Below the pieces are notes generated by a model that saw nothing but the letters and a program-made list of their open reading frames with translations, was not told where the DNA came from and did no database searches. Shown piece after piece: positions 24,456-33,658 of a stretch of 64,000 nt of DNA. Positions within the stretch are counted from its first letter, which is position 1, and every line of letters starts with the position of its first letter. Position numbers and translations under genes: made by a program. Origin of the DNA: Desulfobacterales bacterium (GTDB taxonomy: Bacteria > Desulfobacterota > UBA8473); contig JACQWO010000017.1 in NCBI GenBank assembly GCA_016209225.1, positions 60,326-124,325 on the forward strand, in the 5' to 3' direction.

Positions 24456-24608
24456 GATGGACTCGTAAAAAGTCAAAATTGGGATGGCAAAGTAAAAAGC
24501 TCCAGATGCAAGGCGCGCAAATCCTGAGGAGTGAAGCGTACTTATAGTTACGCTGCAACGACGAGGGATGCAGCGCAACGCCGCAGATGGACTTTTTGCG
24601 AAGCCATC
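24456..24608. mobile_element. 153-bp palindromic element, copy A
   Basis: The ends read GATGGACTCGTAAAAAGTC and GACTTTTTGCGAAGCCATC, an imperfect inverted pair. The interior (CTCCAGATGCAAGGCGCGCA.., GCAACGCCGCAGATGG) matches, inverted, the element at 46025-46177, also 153 bp. No gene. It lies directly before etfB and could be mistaken for coding sequence. Confidence 0.75.
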
Positions 24609-24629
24609 AATAGAAAAGGAGGGTTTAAG

Positions 24630-25424
24630 GTGAATGTAGTCGTATGTGTAAAACAAGTTCCGGATACCGAATCGGCAATAAAGGTTAAACCAGACGGTTC
24701 AGGTATCATTAAAGATGATTTGAAGTATGTTATGAACCCCTACGATGAATATGGTATAGAAGAGGCATTACGGATTAAGGAAAAATTCGGTGGGGTGGTT
24801 ACCATTCTGTGTATGGGGCCAGGAAGGGCTGTAGAGACTATAAGAACAGGCCTGGCTATGGGAGCGGACCAGGCAGTGCAACTTGATGACCCTGCTTTTG
24901 AAGGAGGCGATGCTTTTGCTACTGCTAAGACATTGGCTGAGGCATTGAAGGGCATAGAATACGATCTGATCTTCTGCGGCAAACAGGCTATTGATGATGA
25001 TCTCGCACAGGTGGGGGCATCCCTGGCAGAGTTATTAAGGCTTCCCCAGGTCTCATTAATCCAGAAACTGGAGATTGCAGATGATAAAAAATCCGCAACT
25101 GTACACCGTCAGGTGGAGGGAGGAATTGAAATACTGAAGGTGTCTTTACCGGCGGTTTTGACAACACAGAAGGGTCTTAATGAACCAAGATATGCTTCAT
25201 TACCCGGAATAATGAAGGCCAAAAAGAAGCCCCTTGATGTAAAAAACCTTGCAGCATTGGGGTTGAGTTCAGACAGTGTGGGTTGTGCCGGTTCAAAGTC
25301 CATAATAACAAAGTATACTCCTCCTCCTCCGCGTGCCGCTGGGAAAATTATAGAAGGAGAAGGACCGCAGGAAACTGTACCCAAACTGGTTAAGCTTCTA
25401 AGAGAAGAAGCAAAGATGATTTAA
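24630..25424 (+). CDS. etfB: Electron transfer flavoprotein subunit beta
   Basis: The 264-residue protein (VNVVVCVKQVPDTESAIKV..) is EtfB, with the ETF beta signature VHRQVEGGIEILKVSLPAVLTT. With EtfA it carries electrons from acyl-CoA dehydrogenases. The GTG at 24630 is the start: AAAGGAGG ends seven bases upstream, and 33 more upstream codons would come from the mobile element A. The family length supports this. EtfA follows after 16 bases. Confidence 0.93.
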   Translation: MNVVVCVKQVPDTESAIKVKPDGSGIIKDDLKYVMNPYDEYGIEEALRIKEKFGGVVTILCMGPGRAVETIRTGLAMGADQAVQLDDPAFEGGDAFATAKTLAEALKGIEYDLIFCGKQAIDDDLAQVGASLAELLRLPQVSLIQKLEIADDKKSATVHRQVEGGIEILKVSLPAVLTTQKGLNEPRYASLPGIMKAKKKPLDVKNLAALGLSSDSVGCAGSKSIITKYTPPPPRAAGKIIEGEGPQETVPKLVKLLREEAKMI

Positions 25425-25440
25425 GGAGGGAGGGGTAATA

Positions 25441-26436
25441 ATGGCTAATAGTGTATGGGTATTTGCAGAAGTTAAAGATGGTAAGATAAAAAAGGTCACA
25501 TTCGAGATGTTGAGTGAGGGCAAGAAGATGGCGGAGAAACTGGGAGGGGATCTTTCGGCTTTACTCCTGGGCCAAAACGTAGGGTCTCTGGCGGAACAAC
25601 TCGGTCACTATGGCGCTGATAAGGTATATCTGGCTGAACACGGGGCATTAAAGGATTATACAACCGATGCCTATAGTAAGGTAATCGCTGAATTGATAAA
25701 GGCAAATGAGCCGTCTATAGTCCTTTATGGTGCTACGGTTTTAGGTAAAGACCTCTCTCCACGGGTTGCTGCCCGTGTCGAGTCTGGACTGGCAACAGAC
25801 TGTACAGGGATAGGCCTGGATGACAGTGGCAAGTTTACCGCAACAAGACCGATGTTTGCTGGAAAAGCATATGCCGACATATCCTTCTCCGATAGCAAAC
25901 CAAATATGGCATCTATAAGACCAAATGCCTTGCCCGTCAGCCCACCGGATGAATCTAGGAAGGCAGAGGTGATAAAGGTAGATGTAAATATTAATCCTGA
26001 CGATATACGAACCACCATACAGGAGTTTATAAAGACTGCCGGTGAAAGACCTGACCTTACCGAAGCAGAGATTATCGTTTCAGGTGGCAGGGGGATGAAA
26101 GGACCGGAAAACTTCAAGATGTTAGAAGAATTGGCCGATGTTCTGGGAGCAACTGTGGGGGCTTCCAGGGCTGCTGTTGATGCAGGATGGAAAAATGTAT
26201 CGGACCAGGTAGGGCAAACAGGTAAAGTCGTTTCCCCAAACCTCTATATAGCCTGCGGTATCTCCGGAGCCATCCAGCATCTGGCAGGTATGAGTACATC
26301 TAAGTACATAGTTGCCATAAATAAGGATCCAGAGGCCCCCATATTCCAAAAGGCCGATTATGGCATAGTTGACGATCTGTTTAAAGTGCTGCCTGTCCTT
26401 ACAGAAGAGTTGAAGAAATTAAAGGCAGAAGGTTAG
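25441..26436 (+). CDS. etfA: Electron transfer flavoprotein subunit alpha
   Basis: The 331-residue EtfA has the FAD-binding C-terminal half: GGRGMKGPENFKMLEELADV, GASRAAVDAGW, LYIACGISGAIQHLAGM and IVAINKDPEAPIFQKADYGI. With EtfB it forms a heterodimer holding FAD. Genes etfB, etfA and the downstream membrane oxidoreductase make the route from beta-oxidation to menaquinone. No ferredoxin domain is fused at the N-terminus. Start ATG is preceded by AAGGAGGGAGGGG. Confidence 0.95.
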   Translation: MANSVWVFAEVKDGKIKKVTFEMLSEGKKMAEKLGGDLSALLLGQNVGSLAEQLGHYGADKVYLAEHGALKDYTTDAYSKVIAELIKANEPSIVLYGATVLGKDLSPRVAARVESGLATDCTGIGLDDSGKFTATRPMFAGKAYADISFSDSKPNMASIRPNALPVSPPDESRKAEVIKVDVNINPDDIRTTIQEFIKTAGERPDLTEAEIIVSGGRGMKGPENFKMLEELADVLGATVGASRAAVDAGWKNVSDQVGQTGKVVSPNLYIACGISGAIQHLAGMSTSKYIVAINKDPEAPIFQKADYGIVDDLFKVLPVLTEELKKLKAEG

Positions 26437-26447
26437 AAGTATGGAGT

Positions 26448-26527
26448 CAAACGGTTCACGGTTCACGGTTCAACGTTGAACTCTGAACCGTGAACTCTGA
26501 ACCCTGAATTGTGAACTCTGAACTGAA
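26448..26527. repeat. GGTTCAC/GAACTCT tandem heptamers
   Basis: About ten degenerate heptamers in a row (ACGGTTC, ACGGTTC, then TGAACTC, TGAACCG...) with both orientations, able to fold back. They fill the gap between etfA and the oxidoreductase. Confidence 0.65.
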
Positions 26528-26536
26528 CCATGCTAC

Positions 26537-26574
26537 GGGTCTGCGTGCAACGCACAGGCAGGCGGGTTTGACCC
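26537..26574. repeat. Inverted repeat matching 6423-6468
   Basis: GGGTCTGCGTGC..GCACAGGCAGGCGGG followed by TTTGACCCC. The minus strand resembles GTCAGACCCGCCTGCCTGTG upstream of fbp. A small dispersed repeat. Confidence 0.5.
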
Positions 26575-26599
26575 CAAATCCACTCAAAAGGAGGTTTAC

Positions 26600-28651
26600 A
26601 TGAATGTAGCCGGTTATACAATCATGGGTATTCCAAATTTTGTTCTATTATCTATTGTGATAATAGCAGCTCTGGTATTTTTTGTAAACAGGGTTAAGTA
26701 TCTATATATTATTCTCCGCATCGGGAAAGAAGACAACAGATTCAAAGAGATAGGCAAAAGGATAAAAATCACTCTAAAAAGGATCCTTTTACAGATATGT
26801 GTTCTAAAAGACGTCAGGGTCGGGGATTTGGCCGGTCTCGGTCATGCTATGATATTCTATGGATTCCTGTGTTTCGCATTCAGTTATATATTCATGTTCG
26901 GCAGAGGCTTTATCCCCGGTCTTTCCTTTCATCTGCTGGGAGCTTCTTTTGCCGGTTATTTCCCATTGATCCTGGATATAGCCGCATTAATGGTTATGAT
27001 TGCAATTGTCTGGGCGTTACTGAGAAGGTACGTGGTAAGACCTCCAAGGTTAGAGACTACTCGGGAGGCAGTGATTATATTGGGCATAATATTTTTCTTG
27101 ATGGTCTTTCATTTCCTCATGGAGGGGTTTGAGATCAATATAGATTCCCACGAAACGGCAACCCTGGCATTTGTCGGGGCAGCATTTGCCGGTTTTTTTA
27201 ACAATATGGGTTTTGAAAAAACAACCCAGGAAGCCCTCTTTATCGCTTCATGGTGGATTCACGTCCTTCTTGTCCTTGGGTTCATGGTTCTTATCCCTTA
27301 TTCAAAACATCTCCATCTTATACTTGCTCCCTTTAACATCTTCTTTAAATCACTGGGGCCGAAAGGCGCCCTCATGCCAATATTGAACATGGAAGAGGCT
27401 GAGACATTTGGCGTGTCTAATATAGAGGAATTTACCTGGAAGCAGTTACTCGATCTATATACCTGCGCCGAATGCGGTAGGTGCGAGATTAACTGTCCAG
27501 CCCACCTCTCTGAAAAGCCTCTTTCTCCAAGGCATTTGATCCACGATCTTAAAGTACACCTTCTGGAAAAGGGGTCTAATTTGCTTAGAAGTAAGAATGG
27601 GGGGGATGGAAAGACAGAAACAGGAGAAGCAGCAGAAGGTTATGAGGGTAAAAGTCTTATAGGAGACGTGGTATCCGAGGATAAGATTTGGTCATGTGTT
27701 ACTTGCGGCTCATGTATGGAACAGTGCCCTGTATCCAACGAGCATGTAGATAAGATAGTAGATATGCGGCGTTATCTGGTGCTTATGGAGAGCAAGTTTC
27801 CTTCTGAGGTTCAGGCTGTCTTTAGAAATATGGAGAACAACAGCAATCCCTGGGGCATAGGATGGGCAACAAGGGGTGATTGGGCTAAAGACCTGGGAGT
27901 GAAAATCATGTCAGAGGATAGCAACGTTGACATACTCTATTGGGTAGGTTGTGCAGGGTCATTTGATGAACGCAATAAGAAAATATCAACCTCTCTGGTC
28001 AATATCTTCAATAAGGCAGGTGTAAATTTTGGGATACTCGGAGCAGAGGAGAAGTGCTGTGGCGATTCTGCAAGAAGGATTGGAAACGAATATCTGTTCC
28101 AGATGCTTGCTGCAGAAACGATAGAGATTTTGAAAAATTATAACGTAAAAAAGATTGTAACCCAATGCCCCCATTGCTTTAACACTTTAAAGAACGAATA
28201 TCCTCAGTTCGGCGGGGAATTTGAGGTGTTGCATTACACAGAATTCATTACAGAACTGATTGCAGAAGGCAAACTTAAACTGACTAAACCGATAAACAAA
28301 ACCATTTCTTACCATGATTCTTGCTATCTGGGAAGATACAATACAATATACGACGCTCCAAGGAAGATATTAAAGAGTATTCCAGGGGTTAAATTGGTTG
28401 AAATGCTAAGAAACAAGGCAAAGAGTATATGTTGTGGCGCTGGCGGTGGTCGGATGTGGATGGAAGAGCATTTGGGAAAGAGGATAAATGAGATGAGGCT
28501 GCAAGATGCCCTGGATGTGAATCCAGACCTGATATCAACCGTGTGTCCCTATTGTCTGACCATGTTTGAGGATGCCATTAAAGAAAAGGATGTGCAAGAA
28601 TCTTTGAAAAGTAAGGATATAGCTGAACTGGTAGAGGAAGCAATGGAATAG
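26600..28651 (+). CDS. Membrane Fe-S ETF:menaquinone oxidoreductase (DUF224/HdrD-like)
   Basis: The 683-residue protein has an N-terminal NarI-like membrane region with about five to six helices up to residue 250, e.g. FVLLSIVIIAALVFFVN and LILDIAALMVMIAIVWALL. Then come two [4Fe-4S] motifs, CAECGRCEINCP and CVTCGSCMEQCP, and two CCG domains (KCCGDSARR, ICCGAGGGRMW). This layout matches the membrane ETF:methylmenaquinone oxidoreductase described for syntrophs and anaerobic degraders. The C-terminal CCG domains resemble HdrD. Placed directly after etfBA, it probably passes electrons from EtfAB to the quinone pool. It is a large protein and all cluster cysteines look present. Confidence 0.88.
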   Translation: MNVAGYTIMGIPNFVLLSIVIIAALVFFVNRVKYLYIILRIGKEDNRFKEIGKRIKITLKRILLQICVLKDVRVGDLAGLGHAMIFYGFLCFAFSYIFMFGRGFIPGLSFHLLGASFAGYFPLILDIAALMVMIAIVWALLRRYVVRPPRLETTREAVIILGIIFFLMVFHFLMEGFEINIDSHETATLAFVGAAFAGFFNNMGFEKTTQEALFIASWWIHVLLVLGFMVLIPYSKHLHLILAPFNIFFKSLGPKGALMPILNMEEAETFGVSNIEEFTWKQLLDLYTCAECGRCEINCPAHLSEKPLSPRHLIHDLKVHLLEKGSNLLRSKNGGDGKTETGEAAEGYEGKSLIGDVVSEDKIWSCVTCGSCMEQCPVSNEHVDKIVDMRRYLVLMESKFPSEVQAVFRNMENNSNPWGIGWATRGDWAKDLGVKIMSEDSNVDILYWVGCAGSFDERNKKISTSLVNIFNKAGVNFGILGAEEKCCGDSARRIGNEYLFQMLAAETIEILKNYNVKKIVTQCPHCFNTLKNEYPQFGGEFEVLHYTEFITELIAEGKLKLTKPINKTISYHDSCYLGRYNTIYDAPRKILKSIPGVKLVEMLRNKAKSICCGAGGGRMWMEEHLGKRINEMRLQDALDVNPDLISTVCPYCLTMFEDAIKEKDVQESLKSKDIAELVEEAME

Positions 28652-28709
28652 GGGTCAGGAGTCAGAAGTCAGAAGTCAGAATGAAAAGGGTTTCCTGATC
28701 CCTGACCCC
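28651..28709. repeat. GTCAGAA tandem heptamers forming a hairpin
   Basis: GGGGTCAGGAGTCAGAAGTC units face an inverse TCCTGATCCCTGACCCC arm. The repeat lies between convergent genes and may end both transcripts. The left arm starts in the stop codon of the oxidoreductase. Confidence 0.6.
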
Positions 28710-28712
28710 TGA

Positions 28713-29717
28713 TTACGCCCCCATCATGTTTTCCAGTTCTATTAAATCCTTTTTTTCGCCAAGGGCAACGAGGGTATCACCCAGTTCAATCATGGATTCC
28801 GATGAAGGATTAAAGACCATCTGTCCTGTAGCCTTCTTTATAGCCACAATAATCAACCCCAGTTCCTGTCTTATTGCACAATCGCTTAAAGAAACATCGA
28901 TAAACCTGGAAGCCTTCCGTACTGTAATCTCTTCCAGTTGAAGCTCCATGCTCTGTTTGTGGGTCGCCAATTCAATAAAGTCTACAACAGTAGGTCGTAG
29001 AATGGCGTGTGCCATTCGTATCCCCCCAATAACATAGGGTGAGATAACCTTATTTGCCCCTGCTCTCAAAAGCTTTCTCTCTGCCCCTTCATATGACGCC
29101 CTGGCTAAAATAAAGATCTCAGGGTTTAACTCTCTGGCAGTCAGGGTTATATAAACGTTGTCCGAATCAGAAGAAACTGCCGCCACTAATCCTCTGGCAT
29201 TCTTTATTCCGGCTTTAATTAAGATATCTTCCTCTATCGAGTCGCCCTGTATATATAGATAATTTTCACTCTCTATCTTCTCGATAACTTTGGTGTCGTT
29301 GTCAATAGCCACAAATGGTAGTGGTTTCGCAGAGGTAGCGAGCTCTTTGCAGATTAAACTCCCGATTCGACCACATCCGCATATAATGTAATGATTATTT
29401 AGCGCCTGAATCTGTTTTTCCAATTTTCTCCTCCCTAAGATTCGCATCATCTCTCCTTCAACCATCATTTTAGAGAGACTCCCAACTATATAAGCGGCAA
29501 TTCCGACTCCGCTGGCAATCAAGCCAATAGTGAAGATTTTGCCTGGCACACTCAATTTAGAAACCTCCCCATACCCTACGGTAGCTATGGTTATAACAGT
29601 CATATAGAGGGAATCCAGGAAACCCCACTCCTGTATTAAGACATAACCGATAGTACCTATAAAAATTATGACAATCAGGGCTATAATACCCAAAATTAAG
29701 TTTCTAGTTGATTCCAA
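28713..29717 (-). CDS. Potassium channel with TrkA (RCK) domain
   Basis: The 334-residue protein has two membrane helices around a pore loop with the filter TIATVGYGE (about residues 42-50), followed by a TrkA-N/RCK domain: YIICGCGRIGSLICKELA (NAD/ligand Rossmann motif) and DSDNVYITLTARELNP, then a TrkA-C domain. It is an MthK-like two-helix channel. Activity is gated by ligand at the RCK ring. It stands alone; the neighbour upstream is a zinc-ribbon protein. Confidence 0.92.
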   Translation of the reverse strand: MESTRNLILGIIALIVIIFIGTIGYVLIQEWGFLDSLYMTVITIATVGYGEVSKLSVPGKIFTIGLIASGVGIAAYIVGSLSKMMVEGEMMRILGRRKLEKQIQALNNHYIICGCGRIGSLICKELATSAKPLPFVAIDNDTKVIEKIESENYLYIQGDSIEEDILIKAGIKNARGLVAAVSSDSDNVYITLTARELNPEIFILARASYEGAERKLLRAGANKVISPYVIGGIRMAHAILRPTVVDFIELATHKQSMELQLEEITVRKASRFIDVSLSDCAIRQELGLIIVAIKKATGQMVFNPSSESMIELGDTLVALGEKKDLIELENMMGA

Positions 29718-29778
29718 ATTGAGACTCCAAATTCCTTACTTTTCCTTTCCTTGCTGATGACTGAGCGCTGCCTCTCAC

Positions 29779-30588
29779 TTACTTTGCTGCTTTTTCTGTA
29801 CCAGTTAGCTTAACACTAAATTTCTTAATGTCCTCTGGCAAGTCGAAGAAAACAACCATAAAAGGAATAGATTTTCGTGGAGAGATATTCATGTTTACTG
29901 AGGGATCTCCCCCAGGACTGTTTAGACGGTAATTGATCTGATCAGCCCCTAGCTCCATTAATTCTTCCCCAGAAAGTATGTTGCCGCAGTATACTTCTCT
30001 TTCTGCCAGCTTATTACCCGTGCTGTCAAAGAGCGCCCCTTTTACCTTGATAAAACTCTTTGCCTCCGAAGAGTTATTTATAACCTTGCCTTCTATCACA
30101 AAGATCCTGCCTGCATTGATATTGTCGATATAGTATCCACGGAGTTGGAATTTTGGCAAGATAGTATTTCCATCAGGGGATACCCTTGAACCAAGATAAT
30201 CTCTGATATTAGACATCCTGAATATCTTCCAGTTTATCTCTCCCAATTTATCCCAATATAGGAATGCTCCTCCACCAAGTACGACAAACAGGACTAATAG
30301 GGCTAGCATGCTTTTTAAAGGAAATCTTCGCTGTCTAACTTCTTCTTCCCCCTCCTCTGGTTTTGCAAGGAACTCATCAAACCCCTCTTCGACCTCTTCA
30401 GGGATTATTACGGGCGCTTCTTTTACCTCTAATCCCTCTATGGTCTCCATGCCTGGTGTCAGGGGTTTTTCTATTATAAATACATGTTGACATTTAGAGC
30501 ATCTGGCCTTGCCCCCCCCCTCTGGTACCCTCTCATCATTGAGTTTAAATTTTGTCTGGCATCTTTCACACTGAACTATCATAGCCAT
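29779..30588 (-). CDS. Zinc-ribbon membrane protein (MJ0042/DUF3426-type)
   Basis: The 269-residue protein starts with a zinc ribbon CERCQTKFKLNDERVP..ARCSKCQHVF (MJ0042 type), an acidic linker (about 45-90), one membrane helix SMLALLVLFVVLGGGAFLYW near residues 92-112, and an extracytoplasmic DUF3426-like domain with GYYIDNINAGRIFVIEGKV. The family is common in deltaproteobacteria with unknown role. The ATG has GGAGATGGC near it. Adjacent genes are hpt and the K+ channel; no function is inferred from them. Confidence 0.8.
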   Translation of the reverse strand: MAMIVQCERCQTKFKLNDERVPEGGGKARCSKCQHVFIIEKPLTPGMETIEGLEVKEAPVIIPEEVEEGFDEFLAKPEEGEEEVRQRRFPLKSMLALLVLFVVLGGGAFLYWDKLGEINWKIFRMSNIRDYLGSRVSPDGNTILPKFQLRGYYIDNINAGRIFVIEGKVINNSSEAKSFIKVKGALFDSTGNKLAEREVYCGNILSGEELMELGADQINYRLNSPGGDPSVNMNISPRKSIPFMVVFFDLPEDIKKFSVKLTGTEKAAK

Positions 30589-30645
30589 CTCCTCAACTCC
30601 CCTATGCTAGAAGAGTGGAATATTAGAATATTAGAAGAGTTGTTC

Positions 30646-31173
30646 TTACTCCTGAACTATCCTATATATCTCAGGCAAGTGCCTATATCTTTCATCAAAA
30701 TCTAACCCGTAACCAACAATGAAACCTTCTTCCAGTATAAAGCCAACATAATCAGCTTCAATATTTACCTCTCGTCTTTCTTTTTTCTCTATCAATGCGC
30801 ATAATCTCAGAGAATTTGGGTTTTTTGCCTTGAGCCTCTCAATAAAGTAGGAGGTGGTTAATCCAGTATCGACTATATCCTCCACAACAACTACATCCTT
30901 CCCTTCAATTGACAGCTCGATATCCTTTGTGATCCTTATGTCTCCTGATGACCTGGTTTGTGATCCATAGCTGGCAAGCCTGACGAAGTCAATCTTAAGC
31001 GGCATCCGGAGGCTTCTGATAAGGTCTGAGAGGAAGATGAAAGCCCCCTTCAGGATACAGATCAGTATAACTTCTTTGTCATCATAGTCTTTCGAAATCT
31101 GGTTAGCAAGGTCTGTTACCTTTCGGGCAATTTCCTCTCTAGAGTACAATAATACGAGTTTTTCCTCTTTCAT
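30646..31173 (-). CDS. hpt: Hypoxanthine phosphoribosyltransferase
   Basis: The 175-residue protein has the PRPP-binding motif VVVVEDIVDTGLTT (about residues 94-107) and ILKGAFIFLSDLIRSL of HPRT. It salvages hypoxanthine and guanine to IMP and GMP. Length is normal. Upstream, heptamer repeats TGACTTC/TGATTTC (31183-31218) lie before the start. Confidence 0.93.
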   Translation of the reverse strand: MKEEKLVLLYSREEIARKVTDLANQISKDYDDKEVILICILKGAFIFLSDLIRSLRMPLKIDFVRLASYGSQTRSSGDIRITKDIELSIEGKDVVVVEDIVDTGLTTSYFIERLKAKNPNSLRLCALIEKKERREVNIEADYVGFILEEGFIVGYGLDFDERYRHLPEIYRIVQE

Positions 31174-31550
31174 TATGGGGTTCCGCCTGACTTCTGACTT
31201 CTGATTTCTGACTTCTTCTATAGTCTATCAGAGTTTATCTGTCAACAGCTTTTATTACAATCCGTTTTTTAAAAAAAACTCTTGACAAGGCTATATTAAG
31301 GGTGTTATTTTAGTAGTCGAAAAAGGAACAAGAGACGGATTATATTGATAATAAACGGGTTTAGCAGATACAGCTATTTACTGCTTCTGAGAGAAAGCAG
31401 CTTAAAAATTACAGAAAAGAAAGGCGGGTGATGCGATGGAATGAACTAAATAGAGGCAATTCTGCTTGATAAGAGAGAAGATCGAAAGAGATTGTAAAGC
31501 AAAAGAAGGAGTTAGAAAAGGTTTGCTACTATAAACAGGAGGTATAAATA
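31174..31550. other. Gap with hpt leader repeats and the porin promoter
   Basis: 31183-31218 holds about four TGACTTC-type heptamers. A promoter for the porin gene, described separately, lies at 31282-31310. 31311-31520 shows no gene or repeat. AGGAGG before 31551 is the ribosome site. Confidence 0.6.
31282..31310 (+). promoter_or_regulatory. Sigma70-like promoter of the porin gene
   Basis: TTGACA (31282-31287) and TTATTT (31305-31310) are 17 bases apart. The leader to the ATG is about 230 bases. The -10 is a moderate match. Confidence 0.5.
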
Positions 31551-32972
31551 ATGAAAAAGTTTGTAATATTAACCATGGCAGTGGCGCTGATTGCATTTTT
31601 TGCAATGTCAAAAGGAGCCTCTGCTGCTGCCCCACAGATAATCTTTTCGGGTGACTATCAGGTCGTGGGTATAGCATCTAATAATGTCAGTGATCGCGAT
31701 AGCGATTTGAGTGACGGTGCAGCCTATGTTGAACAGAGGTTCCGCCTGACCCATATTGCTGCTATGGAGAATGTGAAAGGCGTATTTGGCATCGAGATAG
31801 GCTGGGATGAATGGGGCAAAAGCTATACCTCGAATGGTGTTGGAACGACCCCTAACCAAGGTGGTGATACCGGTATGATTGCGGATACACCCAGTACCAA
31901 CATAGAGGTAAGGATGGCATACATTGATTTTAATGTCCCTGGTATACCTCTTAGTGTGACAGCCGGTAAACAGTTTCTTTTTACTCACAACCATGCCATA
32001 CTTGCTGGTGTGGCAGCTACCCCGGGTCTCAAGTTTGACTACAAAATCGCCGATGGGTCCAAGCTGTCCTTATGGTGGACAAAGTTTGCTGAGGGTACTG
32101 TAAGTAATAATACGCTTAGAGGCAACGGCGACGCAGACGATGATATATACGCCCTGGAATTTAGCAAGAAGACACAGGCTTACGACTTTGGCGTTTATGG
32201 TGTGTATAACAGAGACCACAGGGAAACGGATGTTGCTGCCAGCAGTACAGGAACTACTACATCAAACCAGCTGTACAATGATGACATCTACTGGGCAGGG
32301 CTGTGGACTGGTTTCAATGCAGGACCGGTAAAGCTCGGTTTTGATGCGATCTATTCATTTGGAAAACGTAAGTACCAGGCTGTGCCTGCCGGACAGACCG
32401 ACTATGATTTCAGCGGATATTACCTCCGCGCAGATGCATCTATGAAGCTGGGTGGGCCTACGCTTGATTTCATGAGTCTCTACGCCTCCGGTGATAATGA
32501 TTCAACTGATGATAAGATCAAGAATTTTGCGTATGCAGATTCGAATGCCAGGTATCCTGCGTTAGGTATTATCCTCCCAGGTCCAAACCTCTTATACTGG
32601 GGTAATGGTATTGCAACAGAGGAGTATGCACAGATATGCCTGCCGACGTCTGGTTATAGTGCCTATGACAGCGGCTATTCTCTAGGCAGGTGGTTTACCA
32701 TGCTGGGCGCCACTGTCCCCGTGGACAACAAATTGAAGCTCGTTGCCAAATACTGGTACCTCCGAACTGCTGAAGGCTTCCCTTCAACTATTACATACAG
32801 AGACAAGAATATGGGACATGAGTTCGATCTTGAGGCACATTACCAGTTGACCCCGAATCTTACAGTTTCAGCCGAAGCGGACTATCTCCTTGCTGGAAAG
32901 TATTTCGATTCTTCAACCAAGACTGCTGATAATGCATGGAAAGCGGCTTGGGCTATTAAACTAGTATTCTAA
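31551..32972 (+). CDS. Outer-membrane porin-like protein
   Basis: The 473-residue protein has a signal peptide, MKKFVILTMAVALIAFFAMS then cleavage after GASA near residue 25. The mature part is rich in aromatic and acidic beta-strand segments such as LTHIAAMENVKGVFGIEIGW and ends in WAIKLVF, the phenylalanine-ended last strand typical of outer-membrane barrels. The strands alternate in polarity. It would form a trimeric or monomeric pore; the substrate is unknown. A strong terminator follows. AAACAGGAGG precedes the ATG. Confidence 0.85.
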   Translation: MKKFVILTMAVALIAFFAMSKGASAAAPQIIFSGDYQVVGIASNNVSDRDSDLSDGAAYVEQRFRLTHIAAMENVKGVFGIEIGWDEWGKSYTSNGVGTTPNQGGDTGMIADTPSTNIEVRMAYIDFNVPGIPLSVTAGKQFLFTHNHAILAGVAATPGLKFDYKIADGSKLSLWWTKFAEGTVSNNTLRGNGDADDDIYALEFSKKTQAYDFGVYGVYNRDHRETDVAASSTGTTTSNQLYNDDIYWAGLWTGFNAGPVKLGFDAIYSFGKRKYQAVPAGQTDYDFSGYYLRADASMKLGGPTLDFMSLYASGDNDSTDDKIKNFAYADSNARYPALGIILPGPNLLYWGNGIATEEYAQICLPTSGYSAYDSGYSLGRWFTMLGATVPVDNKLKLVAKYWYLRTAEGFPSTITYRDKNMGHEFDLEAHYQLTPNLTVSAEADYLLAGKYFDSSTKTADNAWKAAWAIKLVF

Positions 32973-33000
32973 TTGAGGGGTAAAATATTCTCTCTTGCAA

Positions 33001-33037
33001 AGAACCTCAGAGGGGTTGCTCTCTGAGGTTCTTTTTT
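33001..33037 (+). terminator. Rho-independent terminator after the porin
   Basis: AGAACCTCAGAG pairs with CTCTGAGGTTCT across a short loop and is followed by a run of seven T. The perfect 12-bp stem makes this a strong terminator. Confidence 0.9.
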
Positions 33038-33058
33038 TGTCATCTTCAAGTTGATATA

Positions 33059-33080
33059 ACAGCGGGCTTAAGCCCGCTGT
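33059..33080. repeat. ACAGCGGGCTTAAGCCCGCTGT palindrome
   Basis: A perfect 22-bp palindrome with the same core as 21472-21497. It lies between convergent genes. Confidence 0.65.
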
Positions 33081-33098
33081 TGATATGTTGTGCGCTGT

Positions 33099-33644
33099 TT
33101 ACTGTTCAGGGGTATTGGGTGTCCCAATATCTACAAGGTTTGTTATATCAATCATAATGGGTCCCAAAGGCATATCATCAAATAGGGCTCGATCCATCTC
33201 TTTATCAGATGCCTTTGATTCAAATCTCAACTCAAAGGTCTTCTCATTGCTCTTATGCCCAGCCTTGTCAACTATATAAAGAGACAATTCAATATGAATA
33301 CCCCATAAATCCTGAGGGGTATTGGTGGGTAAATACAAGTAACCGGAGAGTTCCTTCCTTTGCCCCGGTTTAATCTTAATTATATCGAAAGGATATGGAT
33401 GCCTGCCGTCCTGAAGTATAGAGCAAACGAAACTATCCATATCTCCGTCTGCATCGAAAGCGTTAACATAAATCTTCCAGGTGTCCCCAAACACAATCCT
33501 GTCCTTAGCAAAAGTAGCAGTGATAACTGGGGGGTCAGAACCATATCTGGCCTCTTGATCCTCGAGTGTCGCACAACCAAGTGTTAAGGTAACAAAACCT
33601 ATTACAAATAGCCACACCATTTTCAACCTTAAAAAAATATCCAT
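33099..33644 (-). CDS. Predicted lipoprotein
   Basis: The 181-residue protein has a lipoprotein signal: MDIFLRLKMVWLFVIGFVTL then lipobox LTLGCA with the lipidated cysteine near residue 24. The mature part has beta-strand segments such as WKIYVNAFDADGDMDSFVC with a hydrophobic, acidic pattern like an immunoglobulin-like fold. GGAGGAAAT precedes the ATG. No family is recognised. It is anchored in the envelope, by the rule of the lipobox. Confidence 0.75.
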   Translation of the reverse strand: MDIFLRLKMVWLFVIGFVTLTLGCATLEDQEARYGSDPPVITATFAKDRIVFGDTWKIYVNAFDADGDMDSFVCSILQDGRHPYPFDIIKIKPGQRKELSGYLYLPTNTPQDLWGIHIELSLYIVDKAGHKSNEKTFELRFESKASDKEMDRALFDDMPLGPIMIDITNLVDIGTPNTPEQ

Positions 33645-33658
33645 ATTGATTTCCTCCT

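Noticed and set aside
24531..24629. N-terminal extension of EtfB
   Set aside because: These codons belong to the 153-bp mobile element; the GTG at 24630 has a good ribosome site and gives the family length.
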